The notes beneath the pieces are model-generated. The model was not told where the DNA came from. It saw only the letters and a list, made by a program, of their open reading frames with translations, and did no database searches. From CAWEQW01 sp963811365 (GTDB taxonomy: Bacteria > Actinomycetota > Actinomycetes > Propionibacteriales > Nocardioidaceae): a stretch of 64,000 nucleotides of DNA. Where the stretch lies: the NCBI GenBank assembly GCA_963811365.1, contig CAWEQW010000008.1, positions 558,001-622,000 of the forward strand. The letters run 5' to 3'. Both the position numbers and the translations under genes were made by a program. Below, piece by piece: positions 46,651 through 55,982 of the stretch (positions within the stretch are counted from its first letter, which is position 1; each line of letters opens with the position of its first letter).

Positions 46651-46873
46651 GCTCCGCGGCGCCGACGGCCGCTCGAGGGCAAGGCTCGGGCGCGACGACA
46701 GGGGCAGAACCGCGCCGCAGCCGTCACCTTGCGCAGAACGTGGCAGGTGGGCTCGAGTCCCGGGGAAGGCTCTGCGGCTCCGTCCTGGCGCGCGAGACCG
46801 AGCTGCCCTGGTCGACCGCGGATGGTGCGGCGAAGCAGGCCGAGTCGCCTCGCCGGAGGCCGCACGGCGGATG

Positions 46874-49279
46874 TCACACGGCGCTCTGCGCCTGCAGCCG
46901 CGCCAGCGCGGCCCAGCCCAGCGGGGCGGGCAGCCAGAACGTGACCAGGCGGAACGCGAGGACCGCGGTGAGTGCGGCGGCGAACGCGACCCCGAAGGCC
47001 GTCAGCCCGCCCACCAGCGCCGCCTCGACGGCTCCCAGCCCGCCCGGCGTCGGGGCGGCCGACCCGAGGGCCGAGGCGGCAAGGTAGACCACGACCAGCG
47101 CCGGCAGCGGCAGGGAGGCCGAGAACGCATGCAGCGAGGCAGCCATCGCGGCGATGTACCCGGCGTCCAGCAGCAGGATTCCCATGGCCGCCTTCGCGAG
47201 CCGTCGAGGGTCGCTGGCGGCGTCGATGAGCTGCGGGATGCTCCGCCGCAAGACCGGCTGTACCCGATGCTGCAGCTGGTTGCGGGTGACCGGCAGCGCC
47301 GCGAGCACGGCGAAGACCAGCGCGACGACGGCCAGGACGACCAGGACGCTCCCACTCGGCAGCAGGGTCAGCCGCGACGGCGAGACTCCGCTGAGCCAAC
47401 CGCACGTCAGCAGCAACGGCACGGTGATCGCGACGGTGGCCGCCTCCTTCACCGCGACGGTGGTCGCCGCGACGGGCACCGGTGCACCGGCCTTCTGGAG
47501 GTACCGCACGTTCAGTCCCACGTGGCCGACCGCCGGCGGTGTGACCAGGGCCAGGAACGACGTCGCGAGCTGCACCAGGCTGGTGCGGCGCAGCGACAGC
47601 GGCACCGTGGCGAAGGCGTGCAGCGCGAGCGCGGAGCCAAGGTAGGTCACGGCGGAGCCCACTGCGGCGACCGCCACCCAGCTCGGGCGCGCCCTGCCGA
47701 ACGCGGAGGCCAGCCCCACCGAGGACAGCTGGGTGGCCAGGATGTGCGCTGCCAGGGTCGCTCCCGCGACCATCAGCACGGTGCGGGGACGAAGCCGCTC
47801 GAGCCGGATGCTGGTCGGCGACTCCGTGGCCGCGCCGCCCGTCAGCTCCGCGCGCACCTGCCTGAGCAGCGACGTGCCGCGCACCGCGGACCGCGTCTCA
47901 CCGGGAAGCGCCAGCGGCTGCATCAGTGCAGCCAGCCGCCGCTCCGTGCCCTGGTCGCTGCCGTAGTCGGCGCGGAGCGCCCTGACCGCCGACGAGGCCC
48001 CGCAGCACTCGGCGACCACGACGAGCAGCGCGACGACGTCCAGCTCCCGTTGCAGCTCGGTGGCGGCCGGCTGCGCGGCGCCGAAGCCGCAGAACCCCGC
48101 CTCCCCGCCCGGACGTACGACGATCGCCTCCGCCGTGAGCGCGCCATGGGACAACCCCGCACGGTGGAGCCGCCTGAGTGCGCGCATCACCGCGCCGAGG
48201 TCCCTCGCCGAGCTGTCTGCTGACAGCACCGAGCCGGCCAACGGTCGTTGCACCAGCATCAGCGACCTGCCCACCGCGATCATCGCGAGAGGGGCCGGTC
48301 CAGCCACCCCGGCGGCCTTGGCCAGGGACTCGCTGAGCGCTTCGCGTTCGAGCTGGCCCCGCAGCGACAGGGACGGGTGGCCGACCGCCGACGTACGGAG
48401 CCGGAGCACCCGCCACGCGGGCCGCAGGAACGGCAGCCCGCGCCGGTCGGGGTCGACCACCGTCACCGACAGCACCTCTCCGTCCGGCAGCTCGGCGGTG
48501 TACCCGATCCTTCCCAGCGCCTCCTGGGAGGGGCGCAGATCGAGCAACGGCCATCCCGCGTCGATCAGCGCCTTCCGGATCGTCTCCTCGGCGGGCCGCT
48601 CCGGCGGGGCGCCCACGGCCACCCGAACCCCGAGAGCGGCCGTGATGCCCACCAGGAGCGAGAAGGTGGCGCTGAGCACGGTGAGCGTGCCGAGAGCGAG
48701 CGCACACACGACGGCAGTCGCGAGGGCCAGGAGCAGGAACCAGCTGCGGCGCCCGGGCCGCAGCCCCATTCCCACGGCCAGGGCAGTGGCCGTCATGATC
48801 GGGAAGCCGTCGGCGTCGTCGAGCTTGCCGACGAGGACCGCGAAGGCGCCGCTGCCGAACACGTTCGTCAACGCGGCGACCGCCAGGCCGAGCGGGATCG
48901 CCAGGGCGCCGGCCAGGAGACCGGTCACGAGCGCGATGCGACGCCTGCGGAGCGCGTCTGCGGCTGCCAGGAGCAGCAGCACGACGACGGTCAGCGACGC
49001 GCCCACGTTGGCCACCGACAAGACCACGCGGGCCAGCTGAGCGGCGGCGCGCGGAACCACCGTGGCGCTCCACACCGCACGCTGCGGGTCGAGTCCGACG
49101 GCCACCGCCACGGCCATCAGGCCACCGGCGGCGGCCGCCAGTCGCGCGACGTCCGCGGTCCGGCGGGTCCGCGGCAGTGCGCCGTCCGGGGCGGGGCGGG
49201 AGAAGCTCGCCCACCACCCTGGACCGATCACCGCGGCCCGGTCCAGCAGCTCGCGCGCCCGCCTACCGATCGTCCTCAA
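46874..49279 (-). CDS. Integral membrane protein with kinase-like middle and LPG-synthase/flippase-like domain
   Basis: 801 residues in three parts. Residues ~40-215 hold about six helices (DVARLAAAAGGLMAVAVAVG and on). Residues ~225-465 are a soluble part resembling a degenerate protein kinase/ABC1 fold: LERLRRLHRAGLSHGALTAEAI occupies the HxD-like catalytic loop position (SHGAL) and GFCGFGAA the DFG position, so catalytic residues look lost. Residues ~500-801 are a lysylphosphatidylglycerol-synthase-TM/UPF0104 domain with eight helices, e.g. PAVGHVGLNVRYLQKAG and APTPGGLGAVEAALVGGLTA. Probably moves or senses a lipid; the substrate is unknown. Related proteins occur in mycobacteria. Confidence 0.8.
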   Translation of the reverse strand: MRTIGRRARELLDRAAVIGPGWWASFSRPAPDGALPRTRRTADVARLAAAAGGLMAVAVAVGLDPQRAVWSATVVPRAAAQLARVVLSVANVGASLTVVVLLLLAAADALRRRRIALVTGLLAGALAIPLGLAVAALTNVFGSGAFAVLVGKLDDADGFPIMTATALAVGMGLRPGRRSWFLLLALATAVVCALALGTLTVLSATFSLLVGITAALGVRVAVGAPPERPAEETIRKALIDAGWPLLDLRPSQEALGRIGYTAELPDGEVLSVTVVDPDRRGLPFLRPAWRVLRLRTSAVGHPSLSLRGQLEREALSESLAKAAGVAGPAPLAMIAVGRSLMLVQRPLAGSVLSADSSARDLGAVMRALRRLHRAGLSHGALTAEAIVVRPGGEAGFCGFGAAQPAATELQRELDVVALLVVVAECCGASSAVRALRADYGSDQGTERRLAALMQPLALPGETRSAVRGTSLLRQVRAELTGGAATESPTSIRLERLRPRTVLMVAGATLAAHILATQLSSVGLASAFGRARPSWVAVAAVGSAVTYLGSALALHAFATVPLSLRRTSLVQLATSFLALVTPPAVGHVGLNVRYLQKAGAPVPVAATTVAVKEAATVAITVPLLLTCGWLSGVSPSRLTLLPSGSVLVVLAVVALVFAVLAALPVTRNQLQHRVQPVLRRSIPQLIDAASDPRRLAKAAMGILLLDAGYIAAMAASLHAFSASLPLPALVVVYLAASALGSAAPTPGGLGAVEAALVGGLTAFGVAFAAALTAVLAFRLVTFWLPAPLGWAALARLQAQSAV

Positions 49280-50131
49280 GCTCCATCCCGCTGCCCACGA
49301 CGCCGGCCCCGGCTGCCGGCGTGCTCACGTCCACTGTCGGCCGCGCCTCTTCCGGCGCTGCCGGGTCCCGTCACTGCCATTGTCGCGCGTCCCTCCTCCA
49401 GGGTCCGGCACGCCACTCGGCCGTGCCGGTTCACCTCGGCCACCGGTCGGCCAAGGAGCCGTCGCACGGCTTCGAGCTGCGGTCCGGGACCGAGGCCGCA
49501 CTGGTACCTGACGCTGGGCCGCCTGGAGGCCGGTCTGGCTGTCTCGTCGCGGGTGCCGGCACACCCCGACCGACCAGAGCGCGACCGGGTGGCCCGGTGG
49601 CTGACCGACGTCTCGTGGCCACGTCCCGACCTGTCGGGCCCCAGCGGCCGCGGGACGTGCACCCGGCTGCTCCTTCTCGGCGCCCCGGGCCGCTGGCTCG
49701 TACAACGACGTACCAGTCGCGCAGTCTGGCGCGGCCGGCCCGCCTGACATCCCGCCGTTGCCCGCCACCTGGTACGTCCGGGTACGCGAGGCGCCACCCT
49801 ACGGGCAGTCCGACGGGCCGGGTGGACAGCGGCGCCACCACCGAGGTGCTGCGGCTGTTCGCAGAGCTCCACGGCGCCGGCCGGAACCCGGTGGTCGTGT
49901 CCCCGCACCGCCTGCGAGCCGCGGACAGGGCCGACCCCGCGCCGTGGGCGGCGTCCAGGGGCGCGCGGCACCGCCTGGCAACGTGGACCGACCTCGGTTG
50001 GTCGGCGGGTCCTGGCTCGGCCCCGCGGCGTCCTGATGGAGCGGGGGTTCGCGGCGGCGCCCGGCGTCGATGTCGGCGACCGGGGCCATGAGGCCAGGCG
50101 CGCCGACCGGGCGCGAAGCCCCCCGAGCCGG
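49280..50131. other. 850-bp stretch without an intact gene
   Basis: Between the flippase-like gene start and the MMPL stop. Apart from the ABC ATPase relic annotated separately there is no convincing gene. A plus-strand frame at about 49500-49745 (PHWYLTLGRLEAGLAVSSRV...) is open but unrecognised. Confidence 0.5.
49810..49965 (+). pseudogene. C-terminal relic of an ABC transporter ATPase
   Basis: The plus frame reads PTGRVDSGATTEVLRLFAEL HGAGRNPVVVSPHRLRAADRA. This matches the D-loop to H-loop part of MacB/LolD-type ATPases (EPTGALDSxTTxEVLxLFxEL ... VVVTHD). The switch histidine is followed by R in place of D. No Walker A or signature motif is found upstream. Confidence 0.5.
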
Positions 50132-52357
50132 CTATGGGTGGTGCGCCGCGCCCACCGGCTCGGGAGGACGGGATGCGGGCTCGTCCTCTCCGATCTGTGG
50201 CTCCGGGGGCTCGGGGAGGAACGACAGCCACCCGGGGAGCCACCAGGTGCGGTCGCCGAGCAGCGACAGCGCCGAGGGCAGGAGTACGGCGCGGACCACG
50301 GTGGCGTCGAGAAGGATCGCCACCGCCAGGCCGACCCCGAGCTGCTTGAACGTCGTCATGGACAACGTCGCGAAGACCGAGAAGACCGCCACCATGATCA
50401 CGGCTGCGCTGGTGACGACGCCTGCGGAGGTCTTGATGCCGTGGGCCACGGCGTCCTGGGTGGACATCCCACCGTCGTGCGCCTCACGGATCCGGGAGAC
50501 CACGAAGACGTGGTAGTCCATCGAGAGGCCGAAGAGGATCACGAAGGCGAACAACGGGATCCACGACTCGATGGCCCCCACGCCTCGGGCTCCCACCAGG
50601 CTCGCCCCCCAACCGTGCTGGAAGACCGCGACCATCACCCCGAAGGCGGCCGCCATCGAGAGGACGTTGAGAGCCACGGAGACGGCTGCGATGGTCAGGG
50701 AGCGGAAGGCCGCCAGCATGAGGAGGAACGCGAGAACCAGGACGAACAGCACCACCGGCGCGATCACCCGTTCCAGGTGGGCGTTGAAGTCCTGCGAGAA
50801 CGCGAGGTTCCCGGCGACGTACACCTGTGAGCCGGGCAGGCGGCCGAGGGTTGTCGGGACGATGTCGCGACGGAGCGCGTCCAGCGCGCGGACGGACGTG
50901 GCGTTCGTCCCGTTGCCGGCCAGCCGCACGGACAGCTCGGCCACGTTGGAGCCGGGGTGCACGGCGACGACGACGGGCGGTCGGACCAGGCCGGTCGCCA
51001 ACGCCCGGGTCCTGAAGTCCGCCACCGCGGCGGCCACCTCGGGGCCGCGCAGGTCCGGCGCCTCGAGCACGACGTTCGCCGGGCTCGGCCCGCCGGGGAA
51101 GGCCTCGACGATGCGGTGGTAGCTGGCCATGATGCCGGCGTCGGCCGGCAGCACCTTCTCCAGGCCCAACCGCTCGGTGTGGATGCCCGCGAGCGGGACG
51201 GCGAGCCCGAGCAGGAACACGACGGCGGCCACCACCGAGACGCCGGGGTGGCGGAGGACGCGCTCGAGGATGACGCCCCACACCTTGCTGCCCTCCCGAC
51301 GTGGGCGGCGCATCCGCGCCAGCCCGGGCACCCGTCCGACGTCGACCCGGTCGCCCAGCAGCGAGAGCATCGCGGGAAGCACGGTCACCGACCCGACGAC
51401 CGCGACCAGCACCACGAGGATCGCGGCGGTGGCGAAGCCGTCGAACAGCAGCATCCCGGACAGGAACATGCCCGACATGGCCACCACGACCGTCAGGCCG
51501 GACACGAGAACCGATCGGCCCGAGGTGGCCGCGGCGATCGACAGCGCGGTCCCGGCATCTCGGCCGCGAGCCCGCTCCTCGCGTTCCCGGCGCAGATAGA
51601 ACATGCAGTAGTCGACCCCGACGGCCAGCCCGACCAGCAGCATCACCGAGCTGGTGGAGGTGTCCAGGTGCATCCGGTGGCTGATCACCGCCAGGATGCC
51701 GTTGGCGGCCAGGAAGGACGTGAGCGCCAGGCCCACCGGGAGAACCGCTGCGACGAAGGCGCCGAACGCCACGAGCAGGATGCCGAGGGCCAGGGGTACG
51801 GCGGTCCACTCCGCCCGCTGGAAGTCCTTGCCGATCGTGTCGTTGAACCACTGGTTGACGGAGCCGTCCCCGAACTCGTCGATCCGGACGCGCGGATGCG
51901 CGGTCCGCACGGCTGCTGCCGCGTCGAGGATCGGCTGCACCCGGTCCGCCGCGGTGGTCGGGTCACCGGTCATCGAGACGCGGACCAGCACGGAACGGCG
52001 GTCCGCCGAGATCAGCCCGTGACCGTAGGGCTCGACGACCGCGCTGACGACGCCGGTCCGTCGCAGCCGTCCGATGAGGTCTGCCACCGCGGCCCGCGAC
52101 GCGGGGGTGGTGACCGGGCCGCGGGTGCTGACCAGGAACATCTCCCCCGCCGCGGTCTTCAGCCCGGCGTCGTCGAGGATCCTGAGCGCCTGGGCGGAGT
52201 CGCCGGCGGCGTACTGGTCCTCGGTCATCTGCTGCTGTCCCGATGCCGAGCCCAGCCCAACCGCGACCGTCACGAAGACGAGCCACCCGATGATGGCGAG
52301 CGCCCGGTGCCGTACGCTCCAGCCGCCCACGGCGGCCGCGAGGTTGCGTCTCTGCAT
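50132..52357 (-). CDS. MMPL/RND family transporter
   Basis: 741 residues, twelve helices in two repeats. Starts LAAAVGGWSVRHRALAIIGW; proton-relay and family motifs include LLVGLAVGVDYCMFYLRRE in the first half and FVILFGLSMDYHVFVVSRIR in the second. Two large extracytoplasmic loops follow helices 1 and 7. MMPL proteins export lipids, polyketides or siderophore-like compounds using the proton gradient. No lipid-synthesis genes are adjacent, so the cargo is unknown. Intact. Confidence 0.92.
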   Translation of the reverse strand: MQRRNLAAAVGGWSVRHRALAIIGWLVFVTVAVGLGSASGQQQMTEDQYAAGDSAQALRILDDAGLKTAAGEMFLVSTRGPVTTPASRAAVADLIGRLRRTGVVSAVVEPYGHGLISADRRSVLVRVSMTGDPTTAADRVQPILDAAAAVRTAHPRVRIDEFGDGSVNQWFNDTIGKDFQRAEWTAVPLALGILLVAFGAFVAAVLPVGLALTSFLAANGILAVISHRMHLDTSTSSVMLLVGLAVGVDYCMFYLRREREERARGRDAGTALSIAAATSGRSVLVSGLTVVVAMSGMFLSGMLLFDGFATAAILVVLVAVVGSVTVLPAMLSLLGDRVDVGRVPGLARMRRPRREGSKVWGVILERVLRHPGVSVVAAVVFLLGLAVPLAGIHTERLGLEKVLPADAGIMASYHRIVEAFPGGPSPANVVLEAPDLRGPEVAAAVADFRTRALATGLVRPPVVVAVHPGSNVAELSVRLAGNGTNATSVRALDALRRDIVPTTLGRLPGSQVYVAGNLAFSQDFNAHLERVIAPVVLFVLVLAFLLMLAAFRSLTIAAVSVALNVLSMAAAFGVMVAVFQHGWGASLVGARGVGAIESWIPLFAFVILFGLSMDYHVFVVSRIREAHDGGMSTQDAVAHGIKTSAGVVTSAAVIMVAVFSVFATLSMTTFKQLGVGLAVAILLDATVVRAVLLPSALSLLGDRTWWLPGWLSFLPEPPEPQIGEDEPASRPPEPVGAAHHP

Positions 52358-52475
52358 CGCGCCGACTCCTTCCGGGAGGCGTCAGCATCGATTCTTCGGT
52401 TCCGCCACGACGCCGGTCAGAGGCGAACGTCCCTCGAGGCCTCACGACGCCTCGGGCTCGCCGCAGGCTCGGCGC

Positions 52476-53060
52476 TCAGTCGGCGCCCAGCGCCCGCAGC
52501 ACGTCCTGCACGTCGACCTCACGGGAGGAGCGGTTCCACGGCATCCTCGCCAGGGCCATGCCCATGGCGCACGTGTCGGTCAGGGCGGCGACGGTCAGAC
52601 CGGTCCCGACGGCGGCACCGACCCACTTCAGGCCGGGCTTGAGGACGCTGCCGGCGATGCTGGTGGCGACCAGCGAGCCCGCGACGAGACGCACCTGGCG
52701 CTCCAGCTCCCAGGTCTGCCGGCCACGGTTGACCGGCGCACCGGCCCGCTCCCAGCTGAGCATCCCGCCGTCGAGAACCCGCAACCCGGGAAGACCGGAC
52801 TGACCGAGCGCGTTCTCGGCCTGCGTGGCTCGGGCACCGGAGCGACACACGAGTACGACGTCCCGGTCGATCTGTCGGGCGAGCTCGTCGCGGTGCTCGC
52901 GCAGCAGGTCGAGCGGGACGTTGTAGGCGCCCGGGATGTGAGCGGTCTCGAACTCAGCGGGGGTCCGGACGTCGAGGACGCGCGGCGCGTCGCTCCCGAG
53001 GCGGGCGCGCAGGGCGGCGACGTCGATGGTGCGGGTGCTCGTGGTGATGGTGGTGGTCAT
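52476..53060 (-). CDS. Rhodanese domain protein with C-terminal DUF2892 membrane domain
   Basis: 194 residues from ATG 53060. Residues ~12-105 are a rhodanese domain with catalytic Cys in VVLVCRSGARATQAENAL. Residues ~115-175 hold two helices (VRLVAGSLVATSIAGSVL; WVGAAVGTGLTVAALTDTC) of the DUF2892 type with the typical DTCAMGMALARMPWN. It carries persulfide sulfur at the membrane. Third gene of the sulfur-detoxification operon, 53 bp after tauE. Confidence 0.88.
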   Translation of the reverse strand: MTTTITTSTRTIDVAALRARLGSDAPRVLDVRTPAEFETAHIPGAYNVPLDLLREHRDELARQIDRDVVLVCRSGARATQAENALGQSGLPGLRVLDGGMLSWERAGAPVNRGRQTWELERQVRLVAGSLVATSIAGSVLKPGLKWVGAAVGTGLTVAALTDTCAMGMALARMPWNRSSREVDVQDVLRALGAD

Positions 53061-53113
53061 GGTGTTCCTTTCCGAGAAGAAGGAGTCTGCGTTGCTGGGG
53101 ACGGCCCGCGAGA

Positions 53114-53941
53114 TCAGACCAGCGCGGGAACGGCCTGGGCGGCGGTGTAGCCCGCCACCAGGACCAGGAGCACGGTGAACGCGGCCTGGAGCCTGCTGGT
53201 GTCGGTGCGGGCGGCGATCCGGGCACCGGTCCAGCCGCCCACGACGGCTGTCACGGTGAGCAGCCCGACGAGAAGCCAGTCGGGCTGGGCGCCGCTGCCG
53301 GCGCGGACCACCAGCGCCGAGGCGGAGGTGATCGTGATCACCACCAGCGAGGTGCCGGCCGCATAGGCCATCGGCAGCCCGAGCGCGAGGACCAGGGCGG
53401 GCACGACGAGGAACCCGCCGCCGACGCCGAGGAACCCGGTGAGCAGCCCCACGACGGTGGCGGTGACCAGCACCTTCAGCGCACGAGGGCAGTGACACAC
53501 GAAGCGCGGGCTGAACGTGATGACCGGGTCGTCGACCTCTACTCGTTGCCGGCTGGCGTCGCCGCCCGGGTCACGGCGGCCACGGAGCTGGCGGGTGATC
53601 ATGACGCCGGCGACGAGGAGCAGGAGGACGGCGAACGCGGCCAGCAGCACCGGTCCGGACACCAGCCCGGCTGCCTTCGCGCCGACGGCCGCGCCACCGA
53701 TGGCGACGGCACCGAACGCGACACCTCGGCCGGGCAGGACGTTGCCGGAGCGGTGCGCGGTGACCGCGCCGACCAGCGAGGTGACGCCGACGACGACGAG
53801 GGAACCGGTGGTGGCCTGCGCAGCCGTCTGCCCGAGGGCGTAGACCAGAACCGGCACGGCCAGGATGGAGCCGCCGCCGCCGAGCGCGCCGAGGCTGAGC
53901 CCGATCAGCGCGCCGGCGACGACCGCTATCGCGAGCGTCAC
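53114..53941 (-). CDS. tauE: TauE/SafE family sulfite exporter-like protein
   Basis: 275 residues, eight or so helices. GTG 53941 overlaps the MBL gene stop by 4 bp. Two repeats with glycine-rich motifs (GALIGLSLGALGGGGSILAV and GLLTGFLGVGGGFLVVPALV) define the TauE/SafE family. A cysteine pair CHC lies in the central loop. In the S. aureus cst operon the equivalent exports sulfite made from persulfides; the same role is inferred here. Confidence 0.88.
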   Translation of the reverse strand: MTLAIAVVAGALIGLSLGALGGGGSILAVPVLVYALGQTAAQATTGSLVVVGVTSLVGAVTAHRSGNVLPGRGVAFGAVAIGGAAVGAKAAGLVSGPVLLAAFAVLLLLVAGVMITRQLRGRRDPGGDASRQRVEVDDPVITFSPRFVCHCPRALKVLVTATVVGLLTGFLGVGGGFLVVPALVLALGLPMAYAAGTSLVVITITSASALVVRAGSGAQPDWLLVGLLTVTAVVGGWTGARIAARTDTSRLQAAFTVLLVLVAGYTAAQAVPALV

Positions 53942-55332
53942 GCCGCCGAGGGGGTGGCGAGCGGCAGGCCGGCGTCCTCGGCGTGGTCGAACGTGTCGTC
54001 GACCGCGACCAGCCGGTGTCCGGCTGCGGCCAGGAACGACGCGGCCACCGAGGCGCGATAGCCACCGGCGCAGTGCACCCACACCTCACCGGCAGGGACG
54101 TCCGCCAGCCGCGCCGGGAGCTCGTGGATCGGGATGTTCACCGCGCCCTCGATCGCGGACTCGGCGAACTCGTCGGCACGGCGTACGTCGAGCACGACGA
54201 CGTCCCTGTGGTGGCGCACCTGAGCCAGGTCGGCGAAGGTGGCGACCGGGAACGAGCCCGGCTCCACCCCCGTGCCGGCCACCCAGTCCGCCGGCTTGCC
54301 CGTTGCGTGCGCGGCGGGACGGTCGATCCCGATGCGGACCAGCTCCCGCTGCGCGGCTGCGACGTCGTCGGCTGTCTCGGCGAGCAGAGTCAGGGGGGTG
54401 CCCCACTCGACCAGCCAGCCCAGATAGGTCGAGAAGCCGCCGTCGAGACCGAAGTTCAGCGACCCCGGCAGGTGTCCGGCGGCGAACATCGTCCGAGTGC
54501 GCAGGTCGACCACCCACTCGCCGGCCTCGATCCGGCGGCGGAGCTCGACCGGGTCGGCGTGGCTCGGCGGGGACAGGTCCGGCTCCGACGGACCGGCCGC
54601 GTTGGCCGGCGCCATGTGTGCGTAGTACGCCGGGTAGGGACCCAGTCCTGCCAGCAGCTCGCGGGCGTAGGTCTCCTCGTCCTGGGTCAGCACCGGGTTC
54701 GCCTGCTTCTCCTGGCCGATCGTCGACGAGCTCGCCTCGGACTGGGTGGCGGAGCAGAACGACCCGAACCCGTGGGTGGGGAACACCTCGGTGGCATCGG
54801 GCAGGCTCGCGGCAAGCCGGTGAGCGGAGGCGTGCTGGGCCCGCACCAGGGCGTCGGTGTGCTCCGGCCCGAGCAGGTCCGGACGGCCGGTCGCCCCGTA
54901 CAGCAGGGACCCGCCGGAGAAGACGGCGACCTGCTCGTCGGCCTTCGCGTCGGAGAGCACGTACGACAGATGCGTGAACGTGTGCCCGGGAGTGGCCACC
55001 GCGGTGACCCGCATGTGCGGGCCGACCTCGACGGTCTGCCCGTCGCGGACCGCCGTGCGGCTGAAGGAGACCTCGTCGTCGGCGTTGACCAGGTACGCCG
55101 CGCCGGTGCGCTGAGCCAGTGCGAGGCCGCCGGTCACGTAGTCGTTGTGGATGTGCGACTCGAACACGTGCGTCAGCCGCAGGCCATGCTCGTCCAGGAG
55201 CGTCAGGACGCGGTCGATGTCACGCTGCGGGTCGACCACGAAGGCGACCTGCCCGTCATGGACCAGGTAGCTGCGGTCACCCAGGGTGGGCGTCTCGATC
55301 GGGATCACGGAGATCGAGCGGGTGTCAGTCAT
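53938..55332 (-). CDS. MBL-fold persulfide dioxygenase-like protein with two rhodanese domains (CstB-like)
   Basis: 464 residues from ATG 55332. The metallo-beta-lactamase domain (1-~240) has metal ligands in ESHIHNDYVTGG, GHTFTHLSYV and THGFGSFC, as in ETHE1/CstB persulfide dioxygenases. The first rhodanese (WVVDLRTRTMFAAGHLPGSL) lacks the catalytic Cys; the second has it in VHCAGGYRASVAASFL. Such enzymes oxidise hydropersulfide to sulfite and/or thiosulfate. First gene of the operon, with CsoR/CstR-type palindromes upstream. Confidence 0.9.
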   Translation of the reverse strand: MTDTRSISVIPIETPTLGDRSYLVHDGQVAFVVDPQRDIDRVLTLLDEHGLRLTHVFESHIHNDYVTGGLALAQRTGAAYLVNADDEVSFSRTAVRDGQTVEVGPHMRVTAVATPGHTFTHLSYVLSDAKADEQVAVFSGGSLLYGATGRPDLLGPEHTDALVRAQHASAHRLAASLPDATEVFPTHGFGSFCSATQSEASSSTIGQEKQANPVLTQDEETYARELLAGLGPYPAYYAHMAPANAAGPSEPDLSPPSHADPVELRRRIEAGEWVVDLRTRTMFAAGHLPGSLNFGLDGGFSTYLGWLVEWGTPLTLLAETADDVAAAQRELVRIGIDRPAAHATGKPADWVAGTGVEPGSFPVATFADLAQVRHHRDVVVLDVRRADEFAESAIEGAVNIPIHELPARLADVPAGEVWVHCAGGYRASVAASFLAAAGHRLVAVDDTFDHAEDAGLPLATPSAA

Positions 55333-55485
55333 GGTTGGCTCCCGAGAGTCGGTTGAGGACGGGGATCGGGGAGGAGCTACGCGGGGCGCGGTTCGCTCAC
55401 GCGCGGGGGGGCCGGTCACCACCGGCGGAGGTCGAGCTCAAGGGTCACAGGTGCATCTCCCTCTCTGTGTCATCGGAGCCCCCGT

Positions 55486-55501
55486 ATACCCCAAGGGGTA
55501 T
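55486..55501. promoter_or_regulatory. CsoR/CstR-type operator 1
   Basis: ATACCCC-AA-GGGGTAT is a perfect 16-bp palindrome, the form bound by CsoR-family repressors (copper-sensing CsoR or persulfide-sensing CstR). It lies 154 bp upstream of the MBL-rhodanese start. Confidence 0.8.
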
Positions 55502-55520
55502 CTACGCTGGCAACACTAAC

Positions 55521-55538
55521 ACCCATAGGGGTATACCC
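55521..55538. promoter_or_regulatory. CsoR/CstR-type operator 2
   Basis: ACCCATAGGGGTATACCC contains an ACCC-ATA-GGGGT element overlapping the perfect palindrome GGGTATACCC. On the minus strand it reads GGGTATACCCCTATGGGT. Centred about 36 bp from operator 1, so two tetramers could bind. Confidence 0.7.
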
Positions 55539-55634
55539 AAACCGGCCTCGTTGATGCCGGCATCCCGGGCCGGGCTGACGGCGACCGGTGAGGAGCGCGC
55601 TTGAGCAGCCGGGGCCGGCTTCTCCAGGGCGGTA

Positions 55635-55859
55635 CTAGGAGCGGCGCAGCCAGCCGCCGAGATCGGCGTCGACGAGCAGCTCGCGAGCCTCTGCCTCCGA
55701 GCCGTCCGGCACCAGGATCCGCATCTGGATGGCCAGGATCGAGCCCTCGAGCGTGCTCATGTTGCGATCGGTGACCTGGTAGGGGATCCGGGCCTCGCCG
55801 AGCAGGCTCTCGATCACCGACACCACGGCCAGGTTGTTGGTGCGGACCAGCTCCGCCAT
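55635..55859 (-). CDS. DUF2007-like small protein
   Basis: 74 residues from ATG 55859 with GAGGGGAC upstream (the frame is open to 55892). It resembles the DUF2007/signal-transducing beta-alpha-beta fold: AELVRTNNLAVVSVIESLLG, ARIPYQVTDRN, IQMRILVPDGSEAEARELL. Cytosolic; role unknown. Divergent from the LuxR-family gene. Confidence 0.75.
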   Translation of the reverse strand: MAELVRTNNLAVVSVIESLLGEARIPYQVTDRNMSTLEGSILAIQMRILVPDGSEAEARELLVDADLGGWLRRS

Positions 55860-55982
55860 GTCTGTCCCCTCACTGCCGGCGCGAGGTGACAAAGGTAGGC
55901 GCTGACCGCGACCCCCGCCCGGAGATCGGCTCGTGCTCTAGTGTCGGGGAGGTCGCCGACGGGCGGGAAGGAGGGAGCCGCC

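Larger units (their letters stand above)
55333..55634. other. Regulatory region of the sulfur operon
   Basis: 302 bp between the MBL gene start and the DUF2007 gene stop. No coding frame fits. On the minus strand TTGCCA ... TATACG (19-bp spacing) could form a promoter that overlaps the operators annotated separately. Confidence 0.5.

Noticed and set aside
49500..49745. Plus-strand frame PHWYLTLGRLEAGLAVSSRV... as a gene
   Set aside because: No start with a ribosome-binding site, no recognisable family, and it lies in a gap with relic sequence.
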